The notes under the pieces: model-generated
What the model was told of the DNA's origin: nothing
The model's database searches: none
The model's input: only the letters and a program-made list of their open reading frames with translations
Part shown: piece after piece, positions 6,078 to 13,939 of the stretch
How the letters are laid out: the number at the start of each line of letters is the position of its first letter
Numbering within the stretch: position 1 is the stretch's first letter
From: Christensenella sp. UBA4263
GTDB taxonomy: Bacteria > Bacillota > Clostridia > Christensenellales > Aristaeellaceae
Length of the DNA: 18,618 nucleotides
Assembly: GCA_002395225.1 (NCBI GenBank)
Contig: DGWH01000071.1
Span: 767 to 19,384, forward strand
Direction: 5' to 3'
Position numbers and translations under genes: made by a program

Positions 6078-8354
6078 ATGTACGTGATGAAGTTTGATGT
6101 TAAGGCCTGTGTCAACCGCATCCTGCAGATCCTGCTTGTTGCACTGCTGTCTTTTTCGCTGGATTATCTGATCATCCGGCTGACAGGTGATGACTCGATC
6201 TGGCTTGGACCCTCCATTGAAGTGGTCGCCTCCGTCCTCTTCAGCCCTGTCGTCGGCGCCGTGGCGACCCTGTTCAACCGTCTGGTGATCGATTATCTCC
6301 TGTATGGCGTCATTGACTACAGCTTTGTCACGCTGCTGGAGATTGGTTCCGTCACCCTGATCGGCATCGTATACCGAAAGCTTTGCCCGAAGGACAGCCG
6401 GTTTGGCGTCAGAGAGATCGTGATCTTTAATTTCGTTCAGATCCTGATCAACGCCTGCGTATTGTTCCTTTCGACGCCGCCTCTGGCGATCACCCTCTTT
6501 GCAGGCCTGATCGATGACTGGTCCAAAGACCAGATGCTGGAGGAAATGGTGTCTCTCAAGAGCTATACCTTCTCCGCGTGTGTGTCAGCCGCCCTGATCG
6601 GCACCACCCTGATTGCGGCAGGCACGGCCTTACGGCAGAAAATCCGGGAACTTGGAAGCGTCGGGGGTGCCCTCCGCTCGATCCTCAAGCCGGTTTACGT
6701 CACCAGGGAATACCGAAAGAAAGCCGTTCAGTACTCGGTGGGGCTTGGTTTGTCTGTGGCGATTAACATGATTGACGGTGTGGTTTCAGGACATGTACTC
6801 GGCATGAATGCGCTGGCGGCCTCCTCGATCATGTTTCCGCTCGTCTCCTTCAGTTCCTTTTTTTCCTGCATCACCACCAGCGGCTGTTCAACCCTGTGTG
6901 CCCTGGCGAAGGGGGAACGGAAATACGAAAGAGCGAATCAGCTGTTCACTACTGGCCTCATGGCAACGCTTTTTATCGGACTGCTGCAGACCGTTTTGTT
7001 CGGGCTGATTAAGGAAGCCTATTTCAGCATCTATCCGGCTGCACCGGCCATCCGGAATTTTGCGGAAAAGTACTATCAGCTCTATATCTTCGTTCCGCCG
7101 TTCATGTCCCTTACCTCCTTCCTCGACAATATCGTTGCCTCCGAAGGAGATGAAACGCTTTGCTGCGCGGGATATATCGGCACCTTTGTGATCAATCTCA
7201 TCGCGTCATTCTTTTTGGCCGGATCCATGGGCATGGGCGGACTGGCGCTGGGAACCATTCTCGGCTATGCCTTTTATCTGCTCACGGTTTCCACGCATTT
7301 CCTGAAAAAGAGCAATACCTTCCGGATCCGGTTCTGGTTTTCCCTGAGAGACATTTTCAACTTCATGCAGTTCTCCCTGATCAACAATTCCTCCGGACTG
7401 TGCATGGCCATCGCTTCCGCCACGTTTACTAAGGCCATCCTGCAGTTCCTCGGCAGTGACTATCTTGTCGCCAACACGGTGCTCTGTGCCATGCTGGAGG
7501 TGTATGAGATGCTCAACGGCCCGGCTCAGGGCACGGATTACCTGCTGGCTACCTATACGGGGGAACGAAATAAGCAGGCCATCAAAGTCCTGTTTGCAGA
7601 GGCGATGGGGGCCAGCCTCCTGTTGGGGCTGATCGTCGCGTTCCTGCTGATCATTGCCCCCGGCACGCTTCTGGGCCTCTACGGCGTTAAGGCCAGTCCC
7701 CTTGAGGCGGAGCTGATCAAATGCATCCGATACAGCGCCCTGGGAGCGGTTGCCGCCGCGGTTGGCGGGCTTCTGGTCGACTATTACGGCAGCACGGGAA
7801 AACCTCTCTGGTCCTGCCTGATGGTCATTTTCCGCGTCGCGCTGTTTCCCGTCCTGTTCTGTGTGACTTTTTGTCTCGATGGCGGTGTTCCGGCGATGGG
7901 AATGGGGCTGCTGCTGGCTCAGATCTGTGCCATCCTGATCTTCTACGGATTTGTTCTGGTCATCAGGGGTCCCAAAGCGATCCCTTATATGCTGGATGAT
8001 CCGGATTTCGAAAAGGTGTACATGAATTCCTTTGACTATACACGGGAGGAATTCGGACGCCTCTGCGGCTGGATACGTGATCACCTGGCGGACCGCGGCA
8101 TGGATCCGGTCAGGCTGGATGAAACCGGGCAGCTGGTGATGGCGCTGCTGCAGAAAACCCAGAAAAAGAACGGCAAACGGGCCGTGCTCGGCGAGTGTGT
8201 CTTAAGTTTCATTGACGTGCCTGAGATCATCCTCAAGGACAACGGGACACTATTTGATCCGGAACTGGGGGATGCACGCGTCCAATATCATGTCGTCCTT
8301 TCCTCCAACAGCAACACCATCCGCCCGTTCCTTCCGCCGGCCGCGGATAAATAA
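6078..8354 (+). CDS. MATE-family transporter fused to an N-terminal membrane module and a C-terminal RsbW/HATPase-like module
   Basis: This 758-residue protein is about 300 residues longer than a normal MATE exporter. Residues 1 to about 200 form five or six membrane segments. The stretch GPSIEVVASVLFSPVVGA (about 43-60) resembles the start of ECF-transporter S-components or related small membrane sensors. Residues about 210-640 are the MATE core, which usually exports drugs or metabolites against Na+ or H+: INMIDGVVSGHVLG near 229-242 and GCSTLCALAKGER near 272 match the first repeat, and a second repeat begins near 420 (MQFSLINNSSGLCMA). Residues about 640-758 are soluble and look like a degenerate RsbW-type ATPase domain: KDNGTLFDP (about 720-728) is a G1-box-like motif and the end NSNTIRPF is as in such fusions, but the N-box Glu/Asn is not recognisable. 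ATG 6078 follows AAAGGGAG. It may couple export to a signal; that role is speculative. Confidence 0.8.
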   Translation: MYVMKFDVKACVNRILQILLVALLSFSLDYLIIRLTGDDSIWLGPSIEVVASVLFSPVVGAVATLFNRLVIDYLLYGVIDYSFVTLLEIGSVTLIGIVYRKLCPKDSRFGVREIVIFNFVQILINACVLFLSTPPLAITLFAGLIDDWSKDQMLEEMVSLKSYTFSACVSAALIGTTLIAAGTALRQKIRELGSVGGALRSILKPVYVTREYRKKAVQYSVGLGLSVAINMIDGVVSGHVLGMNALAASSIMFPLVSFSSFFSCITTSGCSTLCALAKGERKYERANQLFTTGLMATLFIGLLQTVLFGLIKEAYFSIYPAAPAIRNFAEKYYQLYIFVPPFMSLTSFLDNIVASEGDETLCCAGYIGTFVINLIASFFLAGSMGMGGLALGTILGYAFYLLTVSTHFLKKSNTFRIRFWFSLRDIFNFMQFSLINNSSGLCMAIASATFTKAILQFLGSDYLVANTVLCAMLEVYEMLNGPAQGTDYLLATYTGERNKQAIKVLFAEAMGASLLLGLIVAFLLIIAPGTLLGLYGVKASPLEAELIKCIRYSALGAVAAAVGGLLVDYYGSTGKPLWSCLMVIFRVALFPVLFCVTFCLDGGVPAMGMGLLLAQICAILIFYGFVLVIRGPKAIPYMLDDPDFEKVYMNSFDYTREEFGRLCGWIRDHLADRGMDPVRLDETGQLVMALLQKTQKKNGKRAVLGECVLSFIDVPEIILKDNGTLFDPELGDARVQYHVVLSSNSNTIRPFLPPAADK

Positions 8355-8356
8355 AC

Positions 8357-8390
8357 AAACGGCGTGACCGAAGTCACGCCGTTTTGCTTT
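8357..8390. terminator. Bidirectional terminator between the convergent MATE and rpmF genes
   Basis: AAACGGCGTGAC (8357-8368) pairs with GTCACGCCGTTT (8373-8384) around a CGAA loop. T-rich tracts lie on the outer side in both directions (TTTTGCTTTT rightward; GTTTATTT leftward). It sits between the stop of the plus-strand transporter (8354) and the stop of the minus-strand rpmF (8396) and can serve both. Confidence 0.88.
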
Positions 8391-8395
8391 TAAAT

Positions 8396-8587
8396 TTACT
8401 TAGCCTCTTTTTCTTCCATGTCGATCACCTGACGGCCGTCATAATAGCCGCAGTGCTTGCAGACACGGTGGGCCAGCATCATCTGCTGGCAGCGCGGGCA
8501 CTTGACGATGGCCGGCGCGGTCAGCTTCCAGTTCGCACGACGCATACGGCCGCGGGACTTGGAAATTTTCCCCTTGGGTACTGCCAT
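8396..8587 (-). CDS. rpmF: 50S ribosomal protein bL32
   Basis: This 63-residue protein is bL32, a structural protein of the large ribosomal subunit. The N-terminus MAVPKGKISKSRGRMRRANWKL is the family hallmark. Four cysteines (CPRC and CKHC, about residues 30-46) form the zinc ribbon, so this is the zinc-binding form. It starts two bases after the stop of yceD, and its AGGAGGTG ribosome binding site lies inside the last codons of yceD, which implies translational coupling. The pair ends at a bidirectional terminator; the plsX/fabH genes that often follow rpmF are not here. Confidence 0.98.
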   Translation of the reverse strand: MAVPKGKISKSRGRMRRANWKLTAPAIVKCPRCQQMMLAHRVCKHCGYYDGRQVIDMEEKEAK

Positions 8588-8589
8588 AT

Positions 8590-9114
8590 TTACACCTCCT
8601 CATCCTCGTTCAGCATAGCTGCCAATGCCGAAAAAGGATTTCTGCGCGGTACATCCTTCTGGCATGAACACGTATTTCGATTGAGATTTGTGCCGCAAAC
8701 CGGGCACAGGCCTTTGCAGTCCTCCTTGCAGAGAAACCGCGTGGGCAATTCAAGCAGAAGTGCTGTGCGGACCGCCTCATATAGATCCAGGATATGCCCC
8801 TGATATCGATACTGTTCCTCATCCAGCGGGATGATTTCCTCACCTTTATCCCGCACATATGCCTCGGATAATTCCGCCTTTACCGGCATACGCGCAGTCT
8901 CCAGGCAGCGTGCGCAGGGTCCTTCAATGACAGTTTCTGCGATTCCCCGAATTACTACAGTCTCCTCCGAGATCATATAGGTACCGGAAAACGTTACCGG
9001 TTCAGCAAACCGGATCGTATCCCCGTTCCAGCTGTCCTCCGGGAAGGATTCACTCAGTTCAAACGGCATCTCAATTCCGTTGCGCTGAATCCCCTTTGTG
9101 ATATCCAGCTTCAT
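8590..9114 (-). CDS. yceD: DUF177 / YceD-family protein (23S rRNA accumulation protein homologue)
   Basis: This 174-residue protein belongs to the DUF177 family (YceD in E. coli, YlbN in Bacillus), nearly always encoded just before rpmF and implicated in 23S rRNA or large-subunit accumulation. The family core is visible: CARCLETA (about 87-94), followed by acidic strands, then CKEDCKGLCPVCGTNLN (about 134-150), the usual cysteine cluster. The family usually keeps only part of these cysteines, so metal binding is possible here. The start is preceded by GAGGTGA, and a perfect consensus promoter sits 29-57 bases upstream. Translation is coupled to rpmF. The family assignment is firm; the biochemical activity is not known. 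Confidence 0.93.
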   Translation of the reverse strand: MKLDITKGIQRNGIEMPFELSESFPEDSWNGDTIRFAEPVTFSGTYMISEETVVIRGIAETVIEGPCARCLETARMPVKAELSEAYVRDKGEEIIPLDEEQYRYQGHILDLYEAVRTALLLELPTRFLCKEDCKGLCPVCGTNLNRNTCSCQKDVPRRNPFSALAAMLNEDEEV

Positions 9115-9142
9115 ACTTTCACCTCAAAACAGACCGTGCCAC

Positions 9143-9171
9143 ATTATACTCAGGAGTTCTCCCCTTGTCAA
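9143..9171 (-). promoter_or_regulatory. Perfect consensus sigma-A promoter of yceD-rpmF
   Basis: On the minus strand TTGACA (9166-9171) and TATAAT (9143-9148) are separated by exactly 17 bases, a full consensus housekeeping promoter. The start point would be near 9136, leaving a leader of about 22 bases with the GAGGTGA ribosome binding site. High constitutive transcription fits a ribosomal-protein operon. Confidence 0.92.
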
Positions 9172-9240
9172 GCATTCCTGTCGGCTCTTTCCGTCTTTTT
9201 GGAGGCCTTTTGGTGTCCGGGGGAGAATCTCCGGTGAAAA

Positions 9241-10437
9241 TCAGAGCTTGCTGACAATTGCCAGGGTGTCACGGGCAATCGGGAGCTCCTCGTTGGTGCA
9301 AAGACGCAGCACCTTGATGGTGGAATCCTCCGTGCTGATGACACCGGCATTTCCGCGAACGTTCTTCGCCGGATCGATCTTGACGCCCAGGAACTCAAGC
9401 CCGCTGATGATATCCGCGGCGGCCGCCGTGTCATTCTCGCCGATGCCTGCCGTGAAGACGATGGCATCCGCCCCGCCGACGGCCACGTTATAGGCGCCAA
9501 TGTACTTCTGCACGCGATACGTCCAGATGTCAACCGCCTTCTGTGCCAGCTCATCGCCCTTTGCGGCAGCTGCCTTCACGTCGCGCATGTCGCTGGAAAC
9601 GGAGAGGCCCGCAAAGCCGGACTTCTTGTTGAGCATGTTCAGCATCTCATGGATGTCCATGCCGGTGTTGTCCATGATGTACTCAAGGACGGCCGGATCC
9701 ACGTCGCCCGAACGGCTGCCCATCAGCAGACCCTCAAGAGGCGTCAGGCCCATGGAGGTATCCACCACCTTGCCGTTCACCACGGCGCTCAGGGAGGAAC
9801 CGTTGCCCAGGTGGCAGATAATGAGCTTGCAGTTGTCCGGCGTCTTGCCGATATACTTGGGCGCCTCACCGGCGATGAAGCGGTGGCTGGTGCCGTGGAA
9901 GCCGTAACGGCGAACTTTCAGCGTCTCATAATACTTGTACGGGACACCGTAGAGGAACGCCTTCGGCGGCATGCTCTGATGGAACGCCGTGTCAAAGACG
10001 GCCACGTTCGGCTTGCCCGGCATGACGTTCTGGCATGCCTTGATGCCGGCGATATTGGCCTTCTGATGCAGCGGTCCCAGCGGAACCAGTGCCTCGATCT
10101 CTGCCAGGGACTCATCGGTCACCAGTGCAGACTCCTTGAACGTCTCGCCGCCGTGCAGAACACGATGGCCGCAGGCCCCGATCTCATCCAGAGAAGCGAT
10201 GGCGCCGTTCTCCTTATCCACCAGCGCCTCAAGAACCGCGGTAATGGCCTCGGTATGGTCCGCCATGTTCCGGGTAAACTCGATGCCCTTATCGGTGCCC
10301 ACAACGGTATGCTTGAAATGTGTTCCTTCGATGCCGATGCGCTCAACCAGTCCCTTTGCCTTGACGGACTCGTCGTCCATGTCAATCAGCTGATACTTGA
10401 GGGAAGAGGAACCGGCGTTAATGACAAGAATTTTCAT
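9241..10437 (-). CDS. ackA: Acetate kinase
   Basis: This 398-residue enzyme interconverts acetyl phosphate + ADP and acetate + ATP, the ATP-forming step of acetate production. Active-site residues are all present: Asn7 (NAGSSSLKYQ), Arg about 92 (GHRVLHGGE), Asp about 149 (FDTAFH), His about 181 (RRYGFHGTSH), Arg about 241 (GSRSGDVDP) and the glutamate near the end (TNEELP). The length is that of the family. The gene follows pta by 13 bases in the same direction, so the two form the usual pathway operon. Only a poor imperfect inverted repeat (about 9218-9236) lies after the stop, with no T-run, so the terminator is not clear and some transcripts may run into yceD. Confidence 0.98.
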   Translation of the reverse strand: MKILVINAGSSSLKYQLIDMDDESVKAKGLVERIGIEGTHFKHTVVGTDKGIEFTRNMADHTEAITAVLEALVDKENGAIASLDEIGACGHRVLHGGETFKESALVTDESLAEIEALVPLGPLHQKANIAGIKACQNVMPGKPNVAVFDTAFHQSMPPKAFLYGVPYKYYETLKVRRYGFHGTSHRFIAGEAPKYIGKTPDNCKLIICHLGNGSSLSAVVNGKVVDTSMGLTPLEGLLMGSRSGDVDPAVLEYIMDNTGMDIHEMLNMLNKKSGFAGLSVSSDMRDVKAAAAKGDELAQKAVDIWTYRVQKYIGAYNVAVGGADAIVFTAGIGENDTAAAADIISGLEFLGVKIDPAKNVRGNAGVISTEDSTIKVLRLCTNEELPIARDTLAIVSKL

Positions 10438-10450
10438 TGATTATCCTTTC

Positions 10451-11449
10451 TCAGGCCTGAGCCTTTACCGCCGCAATCGCGACAACGTCCACGATATCAT
10501 CTACAGAGCAGCCACGGGAGAGATCATTGACCGGCTTGGCCAGACCCTGAATGACCGGTCCGATGGCCTTTGCATTGCCAAGACGCTGCACCAGCTTATA
10601 GCCGATGTTGCCCGCCTGCAGATCCGGGAAGATCATGACGTTGGCCTTGCCTGCCACCGGGCTGCCCGGGCACTTGAGTTCGCCGACAGAGGCAACCAGC
10701 GCGGCATCCGCCTGCATTTCGCCGTCCACATTCAGTTCCGGCATCTGCTCGTGTACCAGGGCCACGGCCTTGGCGACCTTGTCCACATTCTCATGCTTGG
10801 CAGAGCCCTTGGTGGAGAAGGACAGCATGGCAACGCGCGGATCCATTCCCAGCAGGGACTTGGCCGTCTGAGCGGAAGCCATGGCGATGTCCGCCAGCTG
10901 CTCGGAGGTCGGATCAATGTTCACGGCACAGTCGCCGAATACCAGCACGCCGTTGTCGCCGTAGTTCGGATTCTGCACTTCCATCAGGAAGCAGGAGGAA
11001 ACCGTCTTGATGCCCGGGGCACCCTTGATGATCTGCAGGGCCGGACGGAGAACATCCCCGGTGGTATTGATGGCGCCTGCCACCATGGCATCCGCGTCGC
11101 CCATCTTGAGCATCATGGTGCCATAGAACAGGGTATTGGTGAGGCAGAGTTCCTTTGCCTTCTCGCGGGTCATGCCCTTCTTCTCACGGATCACAAACAG
11201 CTGCTCCGCATAGCCTTCCGTCTTGGCGCTGGCGGCCGGATCCTCGATGTTCACACCGGTCAGGTCCGTTCCCAGTTCAGCTGCCTTTGCCAGGATCTCC
11301 TCCCTGGGTCCGACGAGCGTTACTTTGGCCAGGCCCTTCGCCACGATTTTCGCGGATGCCTGAATCGTTCTGGGCTCAGTGCCCTCTGCAAGAACGACAT
11401 GTTTCGGATCGGCCGCAGCCTTTGCCCGAATTGTCTCAATAACAGACAT
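10451..11449 (-). CDS. pta: Phosphate acetyltransferase
   Basis: This 332-residue enzyme converts acetyl-CoA + phosphate to acetyl phosphate + CoA, feeding the acetate kinase encoded next. It is the short single-domain form common in Bacillota, lacking the N-terminal regulatory domains of E. coli Pta. Family segments include AEGTEPRTIQAS near residues 21-32, DAMVAGAINTTGDVLRPALQ near 119-138, LSFSTKGSAKHE near 208-219, and the C-terminal ANVMIFPDLQAGNIGYKLVQRLG. The ATG has GAGGAGG upstream and a promoter at 11509-11537. Both products together give ATP and acetate, a fermentative signature. Confidence 0.97.
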   Translation of the reverse strand: MSVIETIRAKAAADPKHVVLAEGTEPRTIQASAKIVAKGLAKVTLVGPREEILAKAAELGTDLTGVNIEDPAASAKTEGYAEQLFVIREKKGMTREKAKELCLTNTLFYGTMMLKMGDADAMVAGAINTTGDVLRPALQIIKGAPGIKTVSSCFLMEVQNPNYGDNGVLVFGDCAVNIDPTSEQLADIAMASAQTAKSLLGMDPRVAMLSFSTKGSAKHENVDKVAKAVALVHEQMPELNVDGEMQADAALVASVGELKCPGSPVAGKANVMIFPDLQAGNIGYKLVQRLGNAKAIGPVIQGLAKPVNDLSRGCSVDDIVDVVAIAAVKAQA

Positions 11450-11508
11450 TTTAAACTCCTCCTCAAATATGGTATACTATCCAAAAGTTAAAGTTACCCA
11501 ACTCCCAG

Positions 11509-11537
11509 ATTATAACGCATTTTTGCGGCTTTGAAAA
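11509..11537 (-). promoter_or_regulatory. Sigma-A promoter of pta-ackA
   Basis: On the minus strand TATAAT (11509-11514) lies 17 bases from TTTTCA (11532-11537), which has four of six -35 bases. Transcription would begin near 11502, about 50 bases before the pta ATG. The 143-base space 11450-11592 is shared with the divergent tmcAL gene; I see no equally clear promoter on the plus strand. Confidence 0.65.
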
Positions 11538-11592
11538 GGAATAAATTCGCCAAAATTGGGCGGGATTCCCGGCCGCAAAGGAAGAGGCAAGC

Positions 11593-12792
11593 ATGTCCGA
11601 CCCAACCGTCTGCGCCATTGTCTGCGAATACGATCCGTTCCACAACGGACATCAGTATCAGCTCAGCCGCGCCAGAGAGCTCACCGGCGCCGATTATCTG
11701 GTCTGCATCATGAGCGGATGCATCACCCAGCGGGGCACTTTCGCCCGGTACGACCGGCATCTGCGCACTTTGTCCGCCCTCCGGCACGGCGCCGATCTCG
11801 TCCTTGAGCTGCCGGTCCGCTTTTCCTGCGCCAGTGCCCCGGAATTCGCCGGCGGCGCCGTCTCCATCGCCCGGCGCGTAAAATGTACCCATCTCTCCTT
11901 TGGCTGCGAGCCGGAACTGATCCCCTATCTCGCCCGGGTCTCCGCCCTCCTGCGCCGGGAGCCGGACACTTTTGCCGCTGCCTTTCGTCCCCTCCTCAAA
12001 GCCGGCCTCTCCTATCCCGCCGCCTATGCCGAAGCCCTGGCCATCTGTCTGCAGGAGCCGGACCTCAGAGAAAAGCTCTCCGCACCAAACGCCATCCTGG
12101 CCATGCAGTATCTGCGGGCCCTGCCGGAGCAGATTCAGCCCGTCCCCGTTCCCCGCATCGGGCAGTACCACGACCGGACCGTTTCCGCTTTTTCAAGCGC
12201 CGGTGCCCTTCGTGAGGCCGCCGAAAACGGACAGTTCCGTGCCGCGGCCGCGCAGGCCATGCCGGATCCGGAGCTTTACCTGGCCGCAGAGGAGAAGCGG
12301 GAAATCCATCTGCCGGATGCTCTTTCGCATCCGCTGCTCTATCTCCTGCGAACCACCCCAACCGAGGAGCTGAGCCGGATCGCCGGCATGGAAGAGGGAC
12401 TGGAGAACCGCTTTGCGCAGCTGTCCCTGCGGACCCGTACCCGTCAGGAGCTCCTGGCTGCGGTCAAGACAAAGCGCTATACCTACGCCCACCTTTCCCG
12501 TCTCTGTTCCTGTATCCTCCTCCGCCTGACAAAGGACATGGCCGCTGCCCTTCCAGAGCCCGGCTATGCCCGCATTCTCGGTTTCAGACGCCGCATTTCC
12601 CCGCTCCTGCGGCTCCTCCAGGAAACTGAGGGCAGCATCCCCCTCCTTTCCCGCGCGCGGGACCTGCCCCGGGATTCTGTCCAGTTCACACTCGATCATC
12701 GGGCGCAGCTGCTCTGGTCCCTTGGCTGCTCCTGCCCCGAACGTCAGCTGGGAAATCCGGATCTGACCACGCCCCCGGTGATCCTCGACTGA
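11593..12792 (+). CDS. tmcAL: tRNA(Met) cytidine acetate ligase
   Basis: This 399-residue protein is TmcAL (formerly YlbM, DUF795), which activates acetate with ATP and transfers it to C34 of elongator tRNA-Met to form N4-acetylcytidine, aiding AUG decoding. It has the nucleotidyltransferase motif FHNGH (16-20), the following MSGCITQRG segment (about 40-48), GADLVLELP (about 66-74), and the late KTKRYTYAHLSRL motif (about 297-309). The usual SGNFxQRGEPA and DKxxRA segments are altered here (SGCITQRGTF, DRHLRT), so the protein is somewhat divergent. A GGAAGAGG ribosome binding site precedes the ATG. It is divergent from pta-ackA, whose end product is its substrate. No strong terminator follows on the plus strand except the hairpin at 12872-12897, which has only a weak T-run in that direction. 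Confidence 0.92.
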   Translation: MSDPTVCAIVCEYDPFHNGHQYQLSRARELTGADYLVCIMSGCITQRGTFARYDRHLRTLSALRHGADLVLELPVRFSCASAPEFAGGAVSIARRVKCTHLSFGCEPELIPYLARVSALLRREPDTFAAAFRPLLKAGLSYPAAYAEALAICLQEPDLREKLSAPNAILAMQYLRALPEQIQPVPVPRIGQYHDRTVSAFSSAGALREAAENGQFRAAAAQAMPDPELYLAAEEKREIHLPDALSHPLLYLLRTTPTEELSRIAGMEEGLENRFAQLSLRTRTRQELLAAVKTKRYTYAHLSRLCSCILLRLTKDMAAALPEPGYARILGFRRRISPLLRLLQETEGSIPLLSRARDLPRDSVQFTLDHRAQLLWSLGCSCPERQLGNPDLTTPPVILD

Positions 12793-12861
12793 GGACGCTG
12801 TTTCCCCTCCCCCAAAGCATCCATGACCGCGCGTTCGGCCTTCCCGGATGGGTTCGCGAAG

Positions 12862-12897
12862 ACAAAGAAACAGGCAGACAGGGCTTCCTGTCTGCCT
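12862..12897 (-). terminator. Terminator of the lactonase-like gene, possibly bidirectional
   Basis: AGGCAGACAGG (12872-12882) pairs with CCTGTCTGCCT (12887-12897) around GCTT. Read leftward the stem is followed by GTTTCTTTG, a T-rich tail, which fits termination of the minus-strand gene ending just before it. Rightward only TTT follows, so service for tmcAL is less likely. The stretch 12793-12861 shows nothing else. Confidence 0.7.
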
Positions 12898-12914
12898 TTG
12901 CGGCGTCACCGGAA

Positions 12915-13764
12915 TTACACAGTTCGATCACATGCGGCACGATGTCCGGGTCATGATTGGCCAGCGACTCGATGCAGTTCGGATCCAGGCTCTGCTCCCG
13001 GATCCAGGCCAGGGACTGCTTCTGCAGCGCTTTATCCGCTGCAATACCGGAGGTGATCATCTGCTCCCAGCTCTTGCGGGCATAACCGCCGTCGGAGAAC
13101 AGCAGGACAAACCTGCCCTCTGCGTTCCGGACCTTACGGCAAACAGTCCATCCGCGTGGCCGGGAATGTTGATCAGCTGGATGGAGCAATCCCCCAGCAG
13201 GTCATAGGACCTGCCCACGGGGCCCTGTGTGTCATTCCACTCAAACGCCGTCAGGGGAATGTTGTTCCACCAGTTCTTGTTGTAGCGCACCTTATTGGTG
13301 AGTCTGGCGGCGAACTTCACTTCATCCGCGGCCACCAGGAACTTCTTGGCCCCTTTGACCTGCACCAGGCCATTGGCATGATCACAGTCCAGATGGGTCA
13401 GCAGCACCGCATCCAGGTCCGAATCCCGGATGCCCATGGCAAGCAGCTGCTCATCAATGCACTGGCCCGGGCCGATCCGGCCCTGATTGACCTCATACAG
13501 CATCACGGTGCCCAGAGACCGGATCTGGGCTTTCCGGTCAAACTCCCCATTGGGGCTCATTTCACGCGCCCATCCCGTATCCACCAGGAACTTTCCCTTC
13601 GGATGCTCAATCAGATACGCGGAAACCGGAAGCCAGAACCGGTCTTCCTTTTTGCCAAACACGCCGGATGCCTTGATGGCATTGCTGTTGTCGCCGCCAA
13701 AAGTCAGGTCGGGTGCAACGCAAACCTCGCCGGTGTGGAATACATGAATTCGGATGTCAGCCAT
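12915..13764 (-). pseudogene. Frameshifted AHL-lactonase-like metallo-beta-lactamase-fold hydrolase
   Basis: The intact first frame starts at 13764 (AGGAGGG upstream) and carries the N-terminal three quarters of a metallo-beta-lactamase-fold enzyme related to N-acyl homoserine lactonases. His124, Asp126, Asp128 and His129 (THLDCDHANG) and His about 203 (IPGHADG) are metal ligands. After residue about 210 the frame is lost: the true continuation, KVRNAEGRFVLLFSDGGY and then ESLANHDPDIVPHVIEL, lies in another frame on the same strand. Restoring one A near 13134 (GTAAGG to GTAAAGG) rejoins them. Unrepaired, the first frame ends at 13057 and lacks the last Asp and His ligands. A TAA in the third frame at 12915-12917, right after the family end, suggests a second one-base loss. 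Either decay or sequencing error is possible. The second-frame stretch read on its own continues to 12686, across the terminator and into antisense of tmcAL, so it is not a separate gene. Confidence 0.75.
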
Positions 13765-13883
13765 GAAAAATGCCCTCCTGTACGTCTTATCTGGTCCTTA
13801 ATGCCGCCAATTCCCCGGTGCATCCGATCACGGCCGCTTTGGGGCCGGTTCATCCGTGTCCGGAAATTCTGCGGGTTGTTTTC

Positions 13884-13936
13884 AGTATAAGCACGTGCGG
13901 GCTGAATGAACACGACACATTCCGGGAAAGTGTTCA
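13884..13936 (-). promoter_or_regulatory. Possible regulated promoter of the lactonase-like gene with inverted repeat
   Basis: On the minus strand TATACT (13884-13889) lies 17 bases from TGTTCA (13907-13912), a poor -35. That -35 is part of a 7-bp inverted repeat, TGAACAC (13907-13913) and GTGTTCA (13930-13936), with 16 bases between. A perfect 8-base palindrome GCACGTGC (13891-13898) sits next to the -10. The repeat lies just after the stop of the TetR-like gene. This could be an operator or, less likely, a terminator (no T-run follows). The leader to the ATG would be about 110 bases. Confidence 0.35.
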
Positions 13937-13939
13937 GTC

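Noticed and set aside
7206..8084. Minus-strand open frame opposite the MATE gene
   Set aside because: The product is rich in Gln, Arg and Glu with no family resemblance; the plus strand is clearly coding.
9218..9236. Imperfect inverted repeat after ackA as a terminator
   Set aside because: The stem is short with bulges and no T-run follows on the minus strand.
10397..11491. Plus-strand open frame opposite pta
   Set aside because: pta is a certain gene on the minus strand; the opposite frame has no recognisable protein and would cover the pta promoter region.
12686..13189. Separate minus-strand gene at 12686-13189
   Set aside because: Its useful part is the C-terminus of the lactonase-like protein in a shifted frame; the rest passes through a terminator and antisense to tmcAL.
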